A stretch of DNA of 64,000 bases, from contig CAZCEC010000014.1 in the NCBI GenBank assembly GCA_964497615.1, forward strand, positions 45,800-109,799, read 5' to 3'. Source of the stretch: CAZCEC01 sp964497615 (GTDB taxonomy: Bacteria > Chloroflexota > Anaerolineae > Anaerolineales > UBA6663). Of this stretch, positions 1 to 8,362 are shown piece by piece. How positions within the stretch are numbered: the first letter of the stretch is position 1; the number at the start of each line of letters is the position of its first letter. The notes under the pieces were generated by a model. That model worked only from the letters and a program-made list of their open reading frames with translations, had not been told where the DNA came from and did not search any database. The position numbers and the translations under genes are program-made.

Positions 1-738
1 CGCACCCTGCCGTGGCAAGGCTTAATGCCAGTCCGGGCCAGGGCGGGCGGGTCTGTGCCGGCGGCGGTTGGCGGTCCGGCGGGCTGGCTGGCCCGCAACC
101 GCTTCCGCGCGATGGCGGTGGTGGGCGGGCTGTTGGGTATTGGCGTGGGCGGCATCCTGGGGCAGGCGTTCGGCAATGGCTGGCTGGGCGCCCTGGTGGG
201 CGGGGTGGGTGTGGGCGTGGCGGCCACCGTGGGCGAGGGCGCGGCCGGCCCGCTGCCCGACCGCCGCAGCGCCGAGCGCTTTGGGGCGGTCCTGGGCGGG
301 CTGGGAGGCCTGCTGGGGTTGGGGGTGGGCATCCTCGTGGCCGCGGGCGTGATGGCGCTGGCCGCCGGCTGGGACGGGGTGGTGGCTTATGCCGCGCTGC
401 TGGGCGGGGATGTGCGCCAGGCGCTGCTGGGCCCCATCGTGGGCGTGCTGGTCGGCACGGTGACGGGCGGACTGTCCGGTTTCTACCTCGGCGTCAGCGG
501 CTATCGGCTGGGCCGGCGCGGGGCCATTGCGGGGGCGGCGCTGGCCTGGACCCTGGCCGCGGTGCTGGCCGGCCTGGTCACCGCCGACCAGGTGGCCCAA
601 GGCGAGGCGGCGGCGGGCGTGGCGCGCGGGCAGGCCGCCGCATTGGGCATTGCCCTCCAGGTGGGCGGCGGGGCGGCGCTGCTGGCGGCGGGCCGGCGCT
701 GGCTGGGACGGCTGCGGGGGTGGTGGCTGCGGCCTTAA
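1..738 (+). CDS. Glycine-rich polytopic membrane protein (5' end not defined)
   Basis: The frame is open from the first base, so the gene may begin before the window; the first ATG is at 25 (237 residues from there). The product alternates hydrophobic Gly/Ala/Val/Leu stretches with short polar turns, giving about five likely membrane segments, several with glycine-zipper spacing (GxxxG). It ends with a basic, Trp-containing tail. I recognise no family. Other frames here are also open because of the high GC content, but they encode Arg/Pro-rich or Gly/Arg-rich junk, so the hydrophobic frame is preferred. It lies 55 bases before the aminopeptidase gene on the same strand. Confidence 0.55.
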   Translation, partial: RTLPWQGLMPVRARAGGSVPAAVGGPAGWLARNRFRAMAVVGGLLGIGVGGILGQAFGNGWLGALVGGVGVGVAATVGEGAAGPLPDRRSAERFGAVLGGLGGLLGLGVGILVAAGVMALAAGWDGVVAYAALLGGDVRQALLGPIVGVLVGTVTGGLSGFYLGVSGYRLGRRGAIAGAALAWTLAAVLAGLVTADQVAQGEAAAGVARGQAAALGIALQVGGGAALLAAGRRWLGRLRGWWLRP

Positions 739-793
739 TTGATTGTCGTTTCGCGGCGCACCGGCGATAATGGGGCGGAGGTTTTCCCCAACG

Positions 794-1630
794 ATGAAGC
801 TGCTCATTTCGGCTGATATGGAAGGCATCTCAGGCATCGTGGACTGGGTGCAGACGCAGCCCGGCCACCCCGAGTACCAGACGCGCGGCCGCGCGCTGAT
901 GACGGGCGACGTCAACGCCGCCATCACCGGCGCCTTCGAGGGCGGTGTGGACGAGGTCGTGGTCAGCGACGGTCACGGCGATGCCCGCAATATCCTGATT
1001 GAGGACCTCGACCCCCGCGCCCGGCTCAACTCCGGCTCGCCTTCGCCGTTCTCCATGCTGGAGGGCCTGGAGGACAAGCCCGGCCCCGACGCGGTGATGC
1101 TGGTGGGCTACCATGCGCTCTCGGGCACCAAGAAGGCCATCCTCGATCACACCTGGTCCGACACGCGCGTGCGGGCCGTCTACCTTAACGACCGGCTGGT
1201 AGGCGAGATCGGCCTCAACGCTGCGCTGGCCGCCGAATATGGCGCGCCCGTCATCGCCCTCACCGGCGACCAGCACGCCTGCCTGGAAGGGCAGGAACTG
1301 CTGGGTCAGGCGCTGGAGATCGCGGTCGTGAAGAACGCCACCGGCCGCTATGCCGCCCAATGCCTGCCCCTGGCCGAGGCCCGCGAGCGCATTTGCGAGG
1401 CCGCCGCCCGCGCTGTGCTCCGCTTCCGCGAAGGCCGCGCCGCCGCGCCGTTCACGCTGGCGCGCCCAGTGCGGCTGGAAATCGAATTCGTGCTCACCCA
1501 GCACGTGGACCGCGCCTACCTGATGCCGGGCACCGAGCGCCTGAGCGGCACGCGCCTGGGCTACACCGCGCCCGACATGGTGACGGCGCACCGGGCGTTT
1601 CGGGCGCTGGTCACATTGGCGCGCGACTAG
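794..1630 (+). CDS. dppA: M55-family D-aminopeptidase (DppA-like)
   Basis: Predicted zinc peptidase of family M55 (DppA), which cleaves N-terminal D-amino acids from short peptides; 278 residues, the usual family length. The family start SADMEGISG gives metal-ligand candidates Asp8 and Glu10. SDGHGDARN supplies His61, and a later LVGYHALSG segment supplies another His. I start at ATG 794 rather than an in-frame codon at 743 because the conserved core begins at residue 2 and GGAGG lies at 777-781. In Chloroflexota, M55 genes often sit near amino-acid or ureide breakdown genes. Here it leads a three-gene run with a Gfo/Idh/MocA protein and a PLP enzyme, so a role in peptide or D-amino-acid scavenging is inferred. 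Confidence 0.85.
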   Translation: MKLLISADMEGISGIVDWVQTQPGHPEYQTRGRALMTGDVNAAITGAFEGGVDEVVVSDGHGDARNILIEDLDPRARLNSGSPSPFSMLEGLEDKPGPDAVMLVGYHALSGTKKAILDHTWSDTRVRAVYLNDRLVGEIGLNAALAAEYGAPVIALTGDQHACLEGQELLGQALEIAVVKNATGRYAAQCLPLAEARERICEAAARAVLRFREGRAAAPFTLARPVRLEIEFVLTQHVDRAYLMPGTERLSGTRLGYTAPDMVTAHRAFRALVTLARD

Positions 1631-1634
1631 CCGC

Positions 1635-2684
1635 ATGGCTATCCGCGTTGGTCTCCTTGGCCTCAAGTACGGAGCGCAGGTGCTCCTGCCGGCCCTCAAA
1701 TCCAACCATCGCTTCGACGTGGTGGCGGTCTGTGCGCGCACGCCGGGCCAGGCCGAGGCCGTGGCGCAGGAACAAAGCATCCCCCGCTGGTATACCGACC
1801 CGCGCAAGCTGATCGCCTCTGCGCTCGATCTGGTCGTCATTGCCACGCCCCCGCCGTCGCACGCTGGCTATGCGGCCGCGGCCCTGGCGGCGGGCAAGCA
1901 TGTGCTGGTGGAGGTGGCCTACGTGGGCTGCGCCGCTGATGCGCGCGTGCTGAGCGACCTGGCCCGCCAGTCCGATCGCGTGGGAGCCGTGCTCTATCCG
2001 ATGCGGTTTGTGCCCACCATCCGGCATGTGGGCGACGTGCTGGGGCAGAACGGGCTGGGGCGCATGCGGCACGTGCAGATGGATTTCTATACCAGCGCCC
2101 TGGCCGAACGCCCCAACGAGCTCCCCTGGATGTGGGCGGCCGAGCATGGCGGCGGCATCGCGGCCAACTTTCTGGTCCACGCCATCGACCTGGTGACGCG
2201 CTGGTTTGGGCCCGTCGTGTCGGTGGATGCGACCCTGACCACCCGCGCCGAGGCGGCCCCGCAGCCCGGCGGCGCCGCGCCCGCCGACGACACGGGCGTG
2301 CTGGCGCTGCGTCTGCAAAGCGGGCTGCTGGCAACCTTCAGCTTCAGCGCCGCCGTCGCCGTTGTCCGCACCGAGCTGGCCTTGCACGGCGCGAAAGGCT
2401 CGCTGCTCATCCACGGCTTTGGCGACGAGAGTGAACTACTGACCATGGGCGCAACGACCTCGCGCCCCCTGTTCCCGCCCACGCCCTACCTGGAAGAGAC
2501 GCGTGGCGAAACGGGCCTGCTGGGCGGGCTGCCGGTGCTGCTCGACCGGCTGGCCAGCGCCATTGGCGGCGGCCCGGCGCCCGATCTGCCCACGCTCGAC
2601 GAAGCGCTCCAAATCCAACGCATCCTGGACGCCGGCCGCCGCTCGGCGCGCGAACGGCGCCAGGTGCTCATTCAGGAAGTCTGA
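1635..2684 (+). CDS. Gfo/Idh/MocA-family oxidoreductase with altered EKP motif
   Basis: 349 residues, the normal size for this NAD(P)-dependent family that acts on sugars, inositols and related compounds. The N-terminal Rossmann fold is visible (VGLLGLKYG near residues 5-13, VVIATPPPSHAGYA at 67-80). The C-terminal half has the expected GGGIAANFLVHAIDL helix. The catalytic EKP motif that normally follows GKHVL reads EVA here (Glu93, Val94, Ala95), so the usual lysine is missing. The protein may have lost standard dehydrogenase activity or use another residue. The gene begins 4 bases after the aminopeptidase stop and probably shares its transcript. Confidence 0.8.
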   Translation: MAIRVGLLGLKYGAQVLLPALKSNHRFDVVAVCARTPGQAEAVAQEQSIPRWYTDPRKLIASALDLVVIATPPPSHAGYAAAALAAGKHVLVEVAYVGCAADARVLSDLARQSDRVGAVLYPMRFVPTIRHVGDVLGQNGLGRMRHVQMDFYTSALAERPNELPWMWAAEHGGGIAANFLVHAIDLVTRWFGPVVSVDATLTTRAEAAPQPGGAAPADDTGVLALRLQSGLLATFSFSAAVAVVRTELALHGAKGSLLIHGFGDESELLTMGATTSRPLFPPTPYLEETRGETGLLGGLPVLLDRLASAIGGGPAPDLPTLDEALQIQRILDAGRRSARERRQVLIQEV

Positions 2685-2699
2685 TACGAGGATCACGAC

Positions 2700-4088
2700 A
2701 TGTCACACGCTCCCTATCGGCTCGGCCCCACGTTTGAAGAAATGCTGCACCCCGCCAGGATCGACCCCGCCGTCCGGGCGCGGGCGGTGCGGGCGCTGGC
2801 GGACGATCCGCTCGACCCCGTCAACCTGTACAACATCACCTGGCGCGGGCCGGATGATGCCATCAAGTATGAGGTCATCCCGCCGGAGATCACGGGCGTG
2901 GCCGCGCCAATCGTGGTGCTGTATGGCCGCGACTTCCCCACTGGCGCGCACAAGGTGGGCGCGGCCTACTCGGTGCTGGCAGAGGCCCTGCTGTTCGGCC
3001 ACGCCGATGTGGAGAAGCACACCGTGGTGTGGCCCAGCACGGGCAACTACGGCATCGGCGGGGCGTGGGTGGGCGGGCGCGTAGGGGCGAAGTCCATCGT
3101 GGTGCTGCCGGAGGGCATGAGCCGCGAGCGCTTCGAGCAGATCGAGCGCTACGGCGGCCACATCATCAAGACCCCCGGCGTCGAGTCGAACGTCAAAGAG
3201 ATCTACGATAAGACCTGGGAGCTGCGGCAGGACCCCAATATTCGCATCCTCAACCAATTCGAGGTGATGGGCAACTACCGCTTCCACTATCACGTCACCG
3301 GCAACACCATTGTGGAGCTGGCTGAGGTGCTCAAGGCGCAGGGCGTGGGGCAGGGGCGGCTGGCGGCGTTCTGCTCCGCGATGGGCAGCGCCGGCACGAT
3401 TGCGGCGGGCGACCGGCTCAAACAGGTCTTCCCCGACCTGCGGATCGTCGGCCTGGAGCCGATTCAGTGCCCGACCCTCTACAACAACGGCTACGGCGGC
3501 CATGATATCCAGGGCATTGGCGACAAGCACGTGACGTGGATCCACAACGTGCTGAACATGGACGCCATCATGTGCCTGGACGACATCGCCTGCAAGAAGG
3601 GCTTACAGGTGCTTACGGACCCGGCAGGCCTCCGCGCGCTGGTGGACCGCTACGGCGTACCAGCCGACGCGGCCGCGCGCCTGGCCACTATCTTCGGCAT
3701 CTCGGGCGTGTGCAACTTGCTGGGGGCGATCAAGACGGCCAAGCACTACCGTCTGGGCAAGGATGACGTGATCGTCACCATTTGCACCGACGCCATTGAC
3801 CGCTATCACTCGGTGATGGCGGACATGGCCCGCGACTACGGCGCAATGGACGGCGCCCGCGCGCAGGTCTATGTCGAAGGTATCTTCCACGGCGCGGCGA
3901 CCGATTGGATCAAGGACGGCACGCCTGACCAGCGCCGCCAGTGGCACAATCTAAAGTACTACACTTGGGTCGAGCAGCAGGGCAAGACGGTCGAGGAGCT
4001 TGACGCCCAGCTTGATCCCGCATGGTGGATCGAACATCAGGAGCTGGTGCCGGAGATGGACGCGCGGATACTGGAGTACAGAAGCTAG
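2700..4088 (+). CDS. PLP-dependent enzyme, cysteine synthase/threonine synthase fold (type II)
   Basis: 462 residues. The PLP lysine is predicted at Lys85 in TGAHKVGAAY. The asparagine-loop STGNYG at 113-118 and a glycine loop GSAGTIAAGD follow, which together define fold-type II lyases and synthases. It is longer than cysteine synthase (about 310) because of an N-terminal extension (1-65) and a Trp-rich C-terminal tail (about 390-462). The specific reaction cannot be told from sequence; a lyase, dehydratase or beta-replacement is possible. It starts 15 bases after the Gfo/Idh gene. Its TAG stop (4086-4088) touches a heptad repeat array. Confidence 0.8.
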   Translation: MSHAPYRLGPTFEEMLHPARIDPAVRARAVRALADDPLDPVNLYNITWRGPDDAIKYEVIPPEITGVAAPIVVLYGRDFPTGAHKVGAAYSVLAEALLFGHADVEKHTVVWPSTGNYGIGGAWVGGRVGAKSIVVLPEGMSRERFEQIERYGGHIIKTPGVESNVKEIYDKTWELRQDPNIRILNQFEVMGNYRFHYHVTGNTIVELAEVLKAQGVGQGRLAAFCSAMGSAGTIAAGDRLKQVFPDLRIVGLEPIQCPTLYNNGYGGHDIQGIGDKHVTWIHNVLNMDAIMCLDDIACKKGLQVLTDPAGLRALVDRYGVPADAAARLATIFGISGVCNLLGAIKTAKHYRLGKDDVIVTICTDAIDRYHSVMADMARDYGAMDGARAQVYVEGIFHGAATDWIKDGTPDQRRQWHNLKYYTWVEQQGKTVEELDAQLDPAWWIEHQELVPEMDARILEYRS

Positions 4089-4157
4089 AAGTCAGAGGTC
4101 AGAAGTCAGATATCGGAAGCGCAGGTCGCTGACCTCCGACTTCTGTCCTCCGACCTC
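4088..4157. repeat. Inverted pair of heptanucleotide arrays
   Basis: Four 7-base units of the form GARGTCA run forward (4088-4115, the fourth degenerate). After a 14-base spacer, four units of the reverse complement (YGWCYTC) run from 4130 to 4157. The two arms can pair into a stem of about 28 bp. The structure fills the gap between the PLP gene stop and the ribosome site (AGGAGG, 4160-4165) of the MFS gene, so it could act as a terminator or mRNA-processing hairpin. The 7-base period resembles the short tandem repeats known from cyanobacteria. Confidence 0.75.
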
Positions 4158-4176
4158 TCAGGAGGAGTCTGCGCGC

Positions 4177-5241
4177 ATGGACACCAAACGTCTGCTACTG
4201 CCAATCACCCTCGGTCTCGCCCACGGCGTCGCGGACGGCGCGGCGGGGCTGCTGCTGGGCGGGCTGCCGCGCGCGATGCCCATCGGCGAAGTGGCGCTGC
4301 TAGTCCTGCTCTACAACTTGCTGGCCTTTGCCTGCCAGCCAGTGTTTGGGGTTGTGACCGACCATTGGCGCAGGCCGCGCTGGATGGCGCTGGCGGGGCT
4401 GGGCCTGCTGGCGGGCGGGCTGGTGCTGGCGGGGCGCGCGCCGTGGGTGGGCGTGGCGCTGGCGGGCACGGGGAGCGGCGTGTTTCACGTGGCGGGAGGC
4501 GCATTGGCTCTGTGCGCCACGCGCGGCAAGGCCAGCGGGCCAGGGCTGTTCGCTGCGCCGGGGGTGGTGGGGCTGGCGCTGGGCGGGTTCCTGGCGCTGC
4601 GCGGGATGCTGGTGATCTGGCCGTTCCTGCTGGGGTTGGCGGTGCTGGCCGGGCTGGTGCTGCTGCTCAAGGACCCAGCCCTGCCCTACGTCTCCGCCAG
4701 CGACGATGAGCCCGTCTTCGAGCGCCACGACCTGATCATGATCGCGCTGCTGGCCGCCATCGCTTTGCGGTCGCTGGTGTGGACGACCCTGCAATACGTC
4801 CTGGAAGCCCGTGTGGACCTGTTACTGCTCCTGGCGGTGGCCGCGGCCGTGGGCAAGATTGTGGGCGGCCCGCTGGCCGACCGCCTGGGCTGGCGGCGTT
4901 GGACGGTGCTGGCCCTGGGTGGGTCCGCCGTTCTGCTCACCGTCAGCGCCGGCAACATCTGGGTGCTCATGCTGGGCGTGGCGCTGCTGCAATCCGCCAC
5001 GCCCGCCGCGCTGGCCGCGACCCTGCGCCTGATGCCGCAGCGCCCCGCGACGGCGGCGGGGCTTGGGCTGGGGCTTGCCATTGCGTTGGGCGGGCTGCCC
5101 CTGATGGTGGGGTGGGGTGGGGCCATCGCCTCGCCGCCGGCCCTGGCGGGGATCGCGGCGGGCGCGGCGGTGGCGGGGGGCGTGGCGTTGGGAGTGATGC
5201 AAGTCAGGCGCCAACGAATAAGGCAACAGATCAGCGGATAG
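4177..5241 (+). CDS. MFS-type membrane transporter
   Basis: 354 residues with about ten hydrophobic segments arranged in two halves around a polar loop (DPALPYVSASDDEPVFERHD). FGVVTDHWRRPRWMALAG in the first half and GGPLADRLGWRRWTVLALG in the second match the loop 2-3 motif of the major facilitator superfamily (GxxxDrxGRR). The substrate is unknown. ATG 4177 is chosen because AGGAGG lies 11 bases upstream and the hydrophobic N-terminus follows directly; the open frame before it crosses the heptad repeat and has no membrane character. It precedes the DUF4424-like gene by 22 bases. Confidence 0.75.
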   Translation: MDTKRLLLPITLGLAHGVADGAAGLLLGGLPRAMPIGEVALLVLLYNLLAFACQPVFGVVTDHWRRPRWMALAGLGLLAGGLVLAGRAPWVGVALAGTGSGVFHVAGGALALCATRGKASGPGLFAAPGVVGLALGGFLALRGMLVIWPFLLGLAVLAGLVLLLKDPALPYVSASDDEPVFERHDLIMIALLAAIALRSLVWTTLQYVLEARVDLLLLLAVAAAVGKIVGGPLADRLGWRRWTVLALGGSAVLLTVSAGNIWVLMLGVALLQSATPAALAATLRLMPQRPATAAGLGLGLAIALGGLPLMVGWGGAIASPPALAGIAAGAAVAGGVALGVMQVRRQRIRQQISG

Positions 5242-5263
5242 GTGGTGGAGAGCAGGAGGTCAG

Positions 5264-6667
5264 ATGAAACGGTACAACGCGCGCGTCGCCCGGTGGTTTG
5301 GGGTTGTGGTCGTCATCGCGCTGGGCGTCATTGGCGCGGGGTGGCTGGGGGCGGGGCGGGCAGAGGCGGATATCGCGCCAGACCCATTCGCCGGGGGCTC
5401 CGATGGTCGAGGAGCTGGCCCAACGCAGCTGACCAGTGTTCAGATGGTCAGCGAGACTGTACTGATTGATGTATTCGAATTTTCCGATACGAGCTATGGT
5501 TTCGAACGGCAAGCCGTCATCGCCGAAGTGACCGCGGACTTTCGATTTAACAATCCGACAGGCGAAACCGAGGCTCTCTCGGTTGGATTTCCGCTTTACC
5601 TGACGCAAGATCCACCTGACTCGCCACGCCCTAACTACCCGGAGATATTCGGGCTACAGGCCTACCAGGATAATGTCTTGGTCGCTACCCGCACAGCCGA
5701 TATAGACGGTGAACCCTGGCAGGTATGGGACATGACGTTTCCACCCGGTGACACCTCCGCGCGGGTGACTTATCAAATGCCAATTGTGCCCGAAGGTGCA
5801 CTAACCGCCCGCATTTCCTACATCTTAGCCACCGGCGCAGGGTGGGCAGGCCCAATCGGTCAAGCCGACCTGATAGTGCGCTTTCAATATCTGGCGGAGG
5901 AGAACTTCGTTGATACGCGCTTTACGCTGCCCGGCTACACGACTGATGGTTATGACTTGCGCTGGCACTTTGAGGCACTTGAACCTACCAGCACGGACGA
6001 CCTGCGGGTTCTGGTGGTCAATCCCATTGTTTGGCAGGACGTACTCGCCGCGCGGCGTGCCATCATCGATACGCCGACATCCACCTCTTACATGAATATG
6101 GCGCTTGTCTATAGCGATCTGATTGGTTCGTATCGCGCTGACCGGCCAACAGACGTGTACAGTTTCTATAGCCCGCTCATGGCACAGGTCGCTCAAGCTC
6201 AATATCTGAGAGCGATTGAGTTGGATCCGAATGATCGTGAGTTGCGGCAGGCATACCGGGATTTTGTGTTCGCACAGGCCGGCGTCATGTTGCCAGCCGA
6301 GAGTCTATTGAGTCTGACCCAAGTTGCGCAAACGCCAATGGCCAGCCTAACGCCCTGGCCCGTGCGCACGTTTACCCCAGTGCCTGTTCTCCCGACAGCG
6401 ACAAGCAATCCAGCTACTCCAACCGCAGCGACGTTGACGGACAATTCACCGCGCCCTACTCAACGCCCGACTGTAACAGGCCCTGTTCCTCAGCCCACCC
6501 AAGTGGCCGCCGTCACCCAGGCTATCGCGCCCGCGGCGACGCTTGTGCCTACGCCTGCCGGTTCTTCGAGCGGTAGTCTTGCTCCCTGGCTTCTCGGCGC
6601 GTTCGTCGTCGCCCTGCTCGCCGGACTCGCCATTGCCCTGCGCCGCCCCAAGGCGCCCAGCACATGA
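5264..6667 (+). CDS. Secreted, C-terminally anchored DUF4424-like protein
   Basis: 467 residues: a signal peptide or N-terminal anchor (about 12-36), a beta-rich ectodomain (about 50-300), a Pro/Thr-rich stalk (about 365-430) and a C-terminal membrane helix followed by basic residues. The segment VQMVSETVLIDV with a later FRFNNPTGETEALSVGFP resembles the start of DUF4424 domains, which are secreted proteins of unknown role; this match is by eye. A short helical region before the stalk (AQAQYLRAIELDPNDRELRQAY) looks like a TPR hairpin. The middle of the gene has clearly lower GC than its neighbours, a possible sign of separate origin. Its last four bases overlap the next gene. Confidence 0.65.
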   Translation: MKRYNARVARWFGVVVVIALGVIGAGWLGAGRAEADIAPDPFAGGSDGRGAGPTQLTSVQMVSETVLIDVFEFSDTSYGFERQAVIAEVTADFRFNNPTGETEALSVGFPLYLTQDPPDSPRPNYPEIFGLQAYQDNVLVATRTADIDGEPWQVWDMTFPPGDTSARVTYQMPIVPEGALTARISYILATGAGWAGPIGQADLIVRFQYLAEENFVDTRFTLPGYTTDGYDLRWHFEALEPTSTDDLRVLVVNPIVWQDVLAARRAIIDTPTSTSYMNMALVYSDLIGSYRADRPTDVYSFYSPLMAQVAQAQYLRAIELDPNDRELRQAYRDFVFAQAGVMLPAESLLSLTQVAQTPMASLTPWPVRTFTPVPVLPTATSNPATPTAATLTDNSPRPTQRPTVTGPVPQPTQVAAVTQAIAPAATLVPTPAGSSSGSLAPWLLGAFVVALLAGLAIALRRPKAPST

Positions 6668-7353
6668 ACGCCTCCGACCTTGTCCTCGTCGCCATCCTCA
6701 AGGACAAACGCGACCTGGAGATTGCGCGGGTGCTGGGATGGTACCGCATCCCGCTGAAGAGCGCGCCCAAGACCGTGGCGGTGGACTACCTCGCCTTCTA
6801 CCAGACAGCGAAGTTTGGGGACGAGAAGTGGGCCATCAACTACATCGCGCCAGTGCGGGGCCATGAGCTGGTGACGCGGGCCGAACTCCTGCGCACCCAG
6901 CCGGACCATCCACGCGCGAATGAGATGTACTACAAGGTGCAGATCGGCCCGCTCGAGCGGCTGGCGCGGCCGGTGCCGTCGCGCGCGTGGCGGCGGATCA
7001 CGTTCCTCTACACCACCGGTGAAAAGCTATTGGCGGCAACCGAACTCAATGACCTGATCGTTCAGTCGGACGAGCGCGAACGGCTCTGGAAGGCGCTGTA
7101 CGAGCGCGGGCTGCGGGCCGAGCGGCAGTATGAGCGCACCGGCGGCGGCGAGCTTGACCTGGCGCTGCTGTGCGCGCTGGGCAATGTGGGGGTACTGTTC
7201 GGGCAGGACGGGGAGGAGGGGCGTGCCGTCAAGGAGCGCGGCGACTGGCGCTATGTGACGGTGCCGGAAGGAGCAGAGCCCGAGTCTGTGGCCGCCACGA
7301 TTGAGTCGGAAGTCGAGCGGTTAGGTGGATTGATGGAGGAAAAGCATGTCTGA
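6664..7353 (+). CDS. Conserved protein of unknown function with nuclease-like C-terminus
   Basis: 229 residues, cytosolic, with no signal peptide. The N-terminal half (DLVLVAILKDKRDLEIARVL) is unknown to me. The C-terminal half (RLWKALYERGLRAERQYE, then LDLALLCALGNVGVLFG) resembles the helix and strand order of DUF559/Vsr-type endonuclease folds, but the expected acidic and Lys catalytic residues are not evident, so it would be a degenerate or binding-only copy. The start overlaps the previous stop (ATGA), and the end overlaps the glyoxalase gene by 8 bases, so the three are translationally coupled. Confidence 0.6.
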   Translation: MNASDLVLVAILKDKRDLEIARVLGWYRIPLKSAPKTVAVDYLAFYQTAKFGDEKWAINYIAPVRGHELVTRAELLRTQPDHPRANEMYYKVQIGPLERLARPVPSRAWRRITFLYTTGEKLLAATELNDLIVQSDERERLWKALYERGLRAERQYERTGGGELDLALLCALGNVGVLFGQDGEEGRAVKERGDWRYVTVPEGAEPESVAATIESEVERLGGLMEEKHV

Positions 7354-8248
7354 TCAGGCCGCCGATGTGTTTCGCATTGACCCCGCCACGCGCCTCGGCC
7401 ACGTTCACCTTACCGTGGCGAACCTGGACCGGCAGATCGAGTTCTACCAGAAGGTGATCGGCCTGCAACTGCACGGGCGCGAGAACGGCACGGCGCGGAT
7501 GGGCGCGGGCGCGCACGACATCCTGCGCCTCACCGAGCAGTCCGGCGCGCGGCGCTACCGGGGCACCACCGGCCTGTATCACTTCGCCATCCTGCTCCCC
7601 AGCCGCCGCGAACTGGCCCGCGCCCTGGCGCGGCTGTTCGCGATGCGTTACCCCAACGCGCCCACCGACCACGTGATGACCCAGACGACCTACCTGGACG
7701 ACCCGGAGGGCCAGAACATCGAGCTGTATGCCGACACGCCAGAGTATGGCAGTATGGGCTTCGTCAACGGGCAGGCCGTGGTGCAGCGCGCCGACGGCCG
7801 CCCCAGTGATGGGCGCGACCCGCTGGACGCGGAAGACCTGTTCCGCGAGCTGCGCCCTGACGACAAGTTGGACCAGCCCATGCCCGCCGGCACGACGCTC
7901 GGGCACGTCCACCTGTATGTCAGCCACCTGGAGGTGACGCGCCAGTTCTATCATGGCGCGCTCGGCTTCGACGACATGGGCATTGCCCGCGATTTCCGCA
8001 TGGGCATGGTCTCCGCCGGCCGCTATCACCACCACATCGGCTACAACACCTGGGTGGGGGAGGGCGCGCCGCCCGCGCCGCCCGGCGCGCTCGGCCTGCG
8101 CTACTTCAACGCCGTGCTGCCCAGCGCGGCGGAATTGGAGCGCACCCTCGACCACGCCCGCCATGCCGGCCTGGCCCCGGAGACTACGCCCGACGGCAGC
8201 CTCCTTCGCGACCCCGCCCAAAATGCCATCGTCCTGACGACCGGTTGA
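7346..8248 (+). CDS. Two-domain glyoxalase/extradiol-dioxygenase (VOC) family protein
   Basis: 300 residues made of two vicinal-oxygen-chelate units (about 15-135 and 170-300), the layout of CatE-type catechol 2,3-dioxygenases. Unit one has GHVHLTVANLDRQIEFYQ, an HFAILLPSR segment and DPEGQNIELYAD, giving candidate metal ligands His, His and Glu. Unit two has GHVHLYVSHLEVTRQFY, an HHHIGYNTW segment and a closing DPAQNAIVL in which the usual metal Glu is replaced. Actual substrate is unknown. GGAGG lies just before the ATG, and the gene overlaps its upstream neighbour by 8 bases. Confidence 0.8.
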   Translation: MSDQAADVFRIDPATRLGHVHLTVANLDRQIEFYQKVIGLQLHGRENGTARMGAGAHDILRLTEQSGARRYRGTTGLYHFAILLPSRRELARALARLFAMRYPNAPTDHVMTQTTYLDDPEGQNIELYADTPEYGSMGFVNGQAVVQRADGRPSDGRDPLDAEDLFRELRPDDKLDQPMPAGTTLGHVHLYVSHLEVTRQFYHGALGFDDMGIARDFRMGMVSAGRYHHHIGYNTWVGEGAPPAPPGALGLRYFNAVLPSAAELERTLDHARHAGLAPETTPDGSLLRDPAQNAIVLTTG

Positions 8249-8280
8249 CACCGGTCCGCGGTTGGCTCGACACTTTACGT

Positions 8281-8329
8281 CGTCCGTCGTCCGTCGTCCG
8301 TCGTCCGTCGTCCGTCGTCCGTCGTCCGT
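8281..8329. repeat. Heptanucleotide tandem repeat, seven perfect units
   Basis: Seven exact head-to-tail copies of CGTCCGT occupy the gap between the glyoxalase gene and the small ORF at 8363. Unlike the arrays at 4088 and 28918 there is no inverted partner arm. Perfect identity of all units suggests recent expansion or active slippage. Confidence 0.95.
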
Positions 8330-8362
8330 GACAAGCCCCCGTTTCATGCGACAATTAGGCTG

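Noticed and set aside
8281..8329. CRISPR array
   Set aside because: The unit is 7 bases with no spacers.
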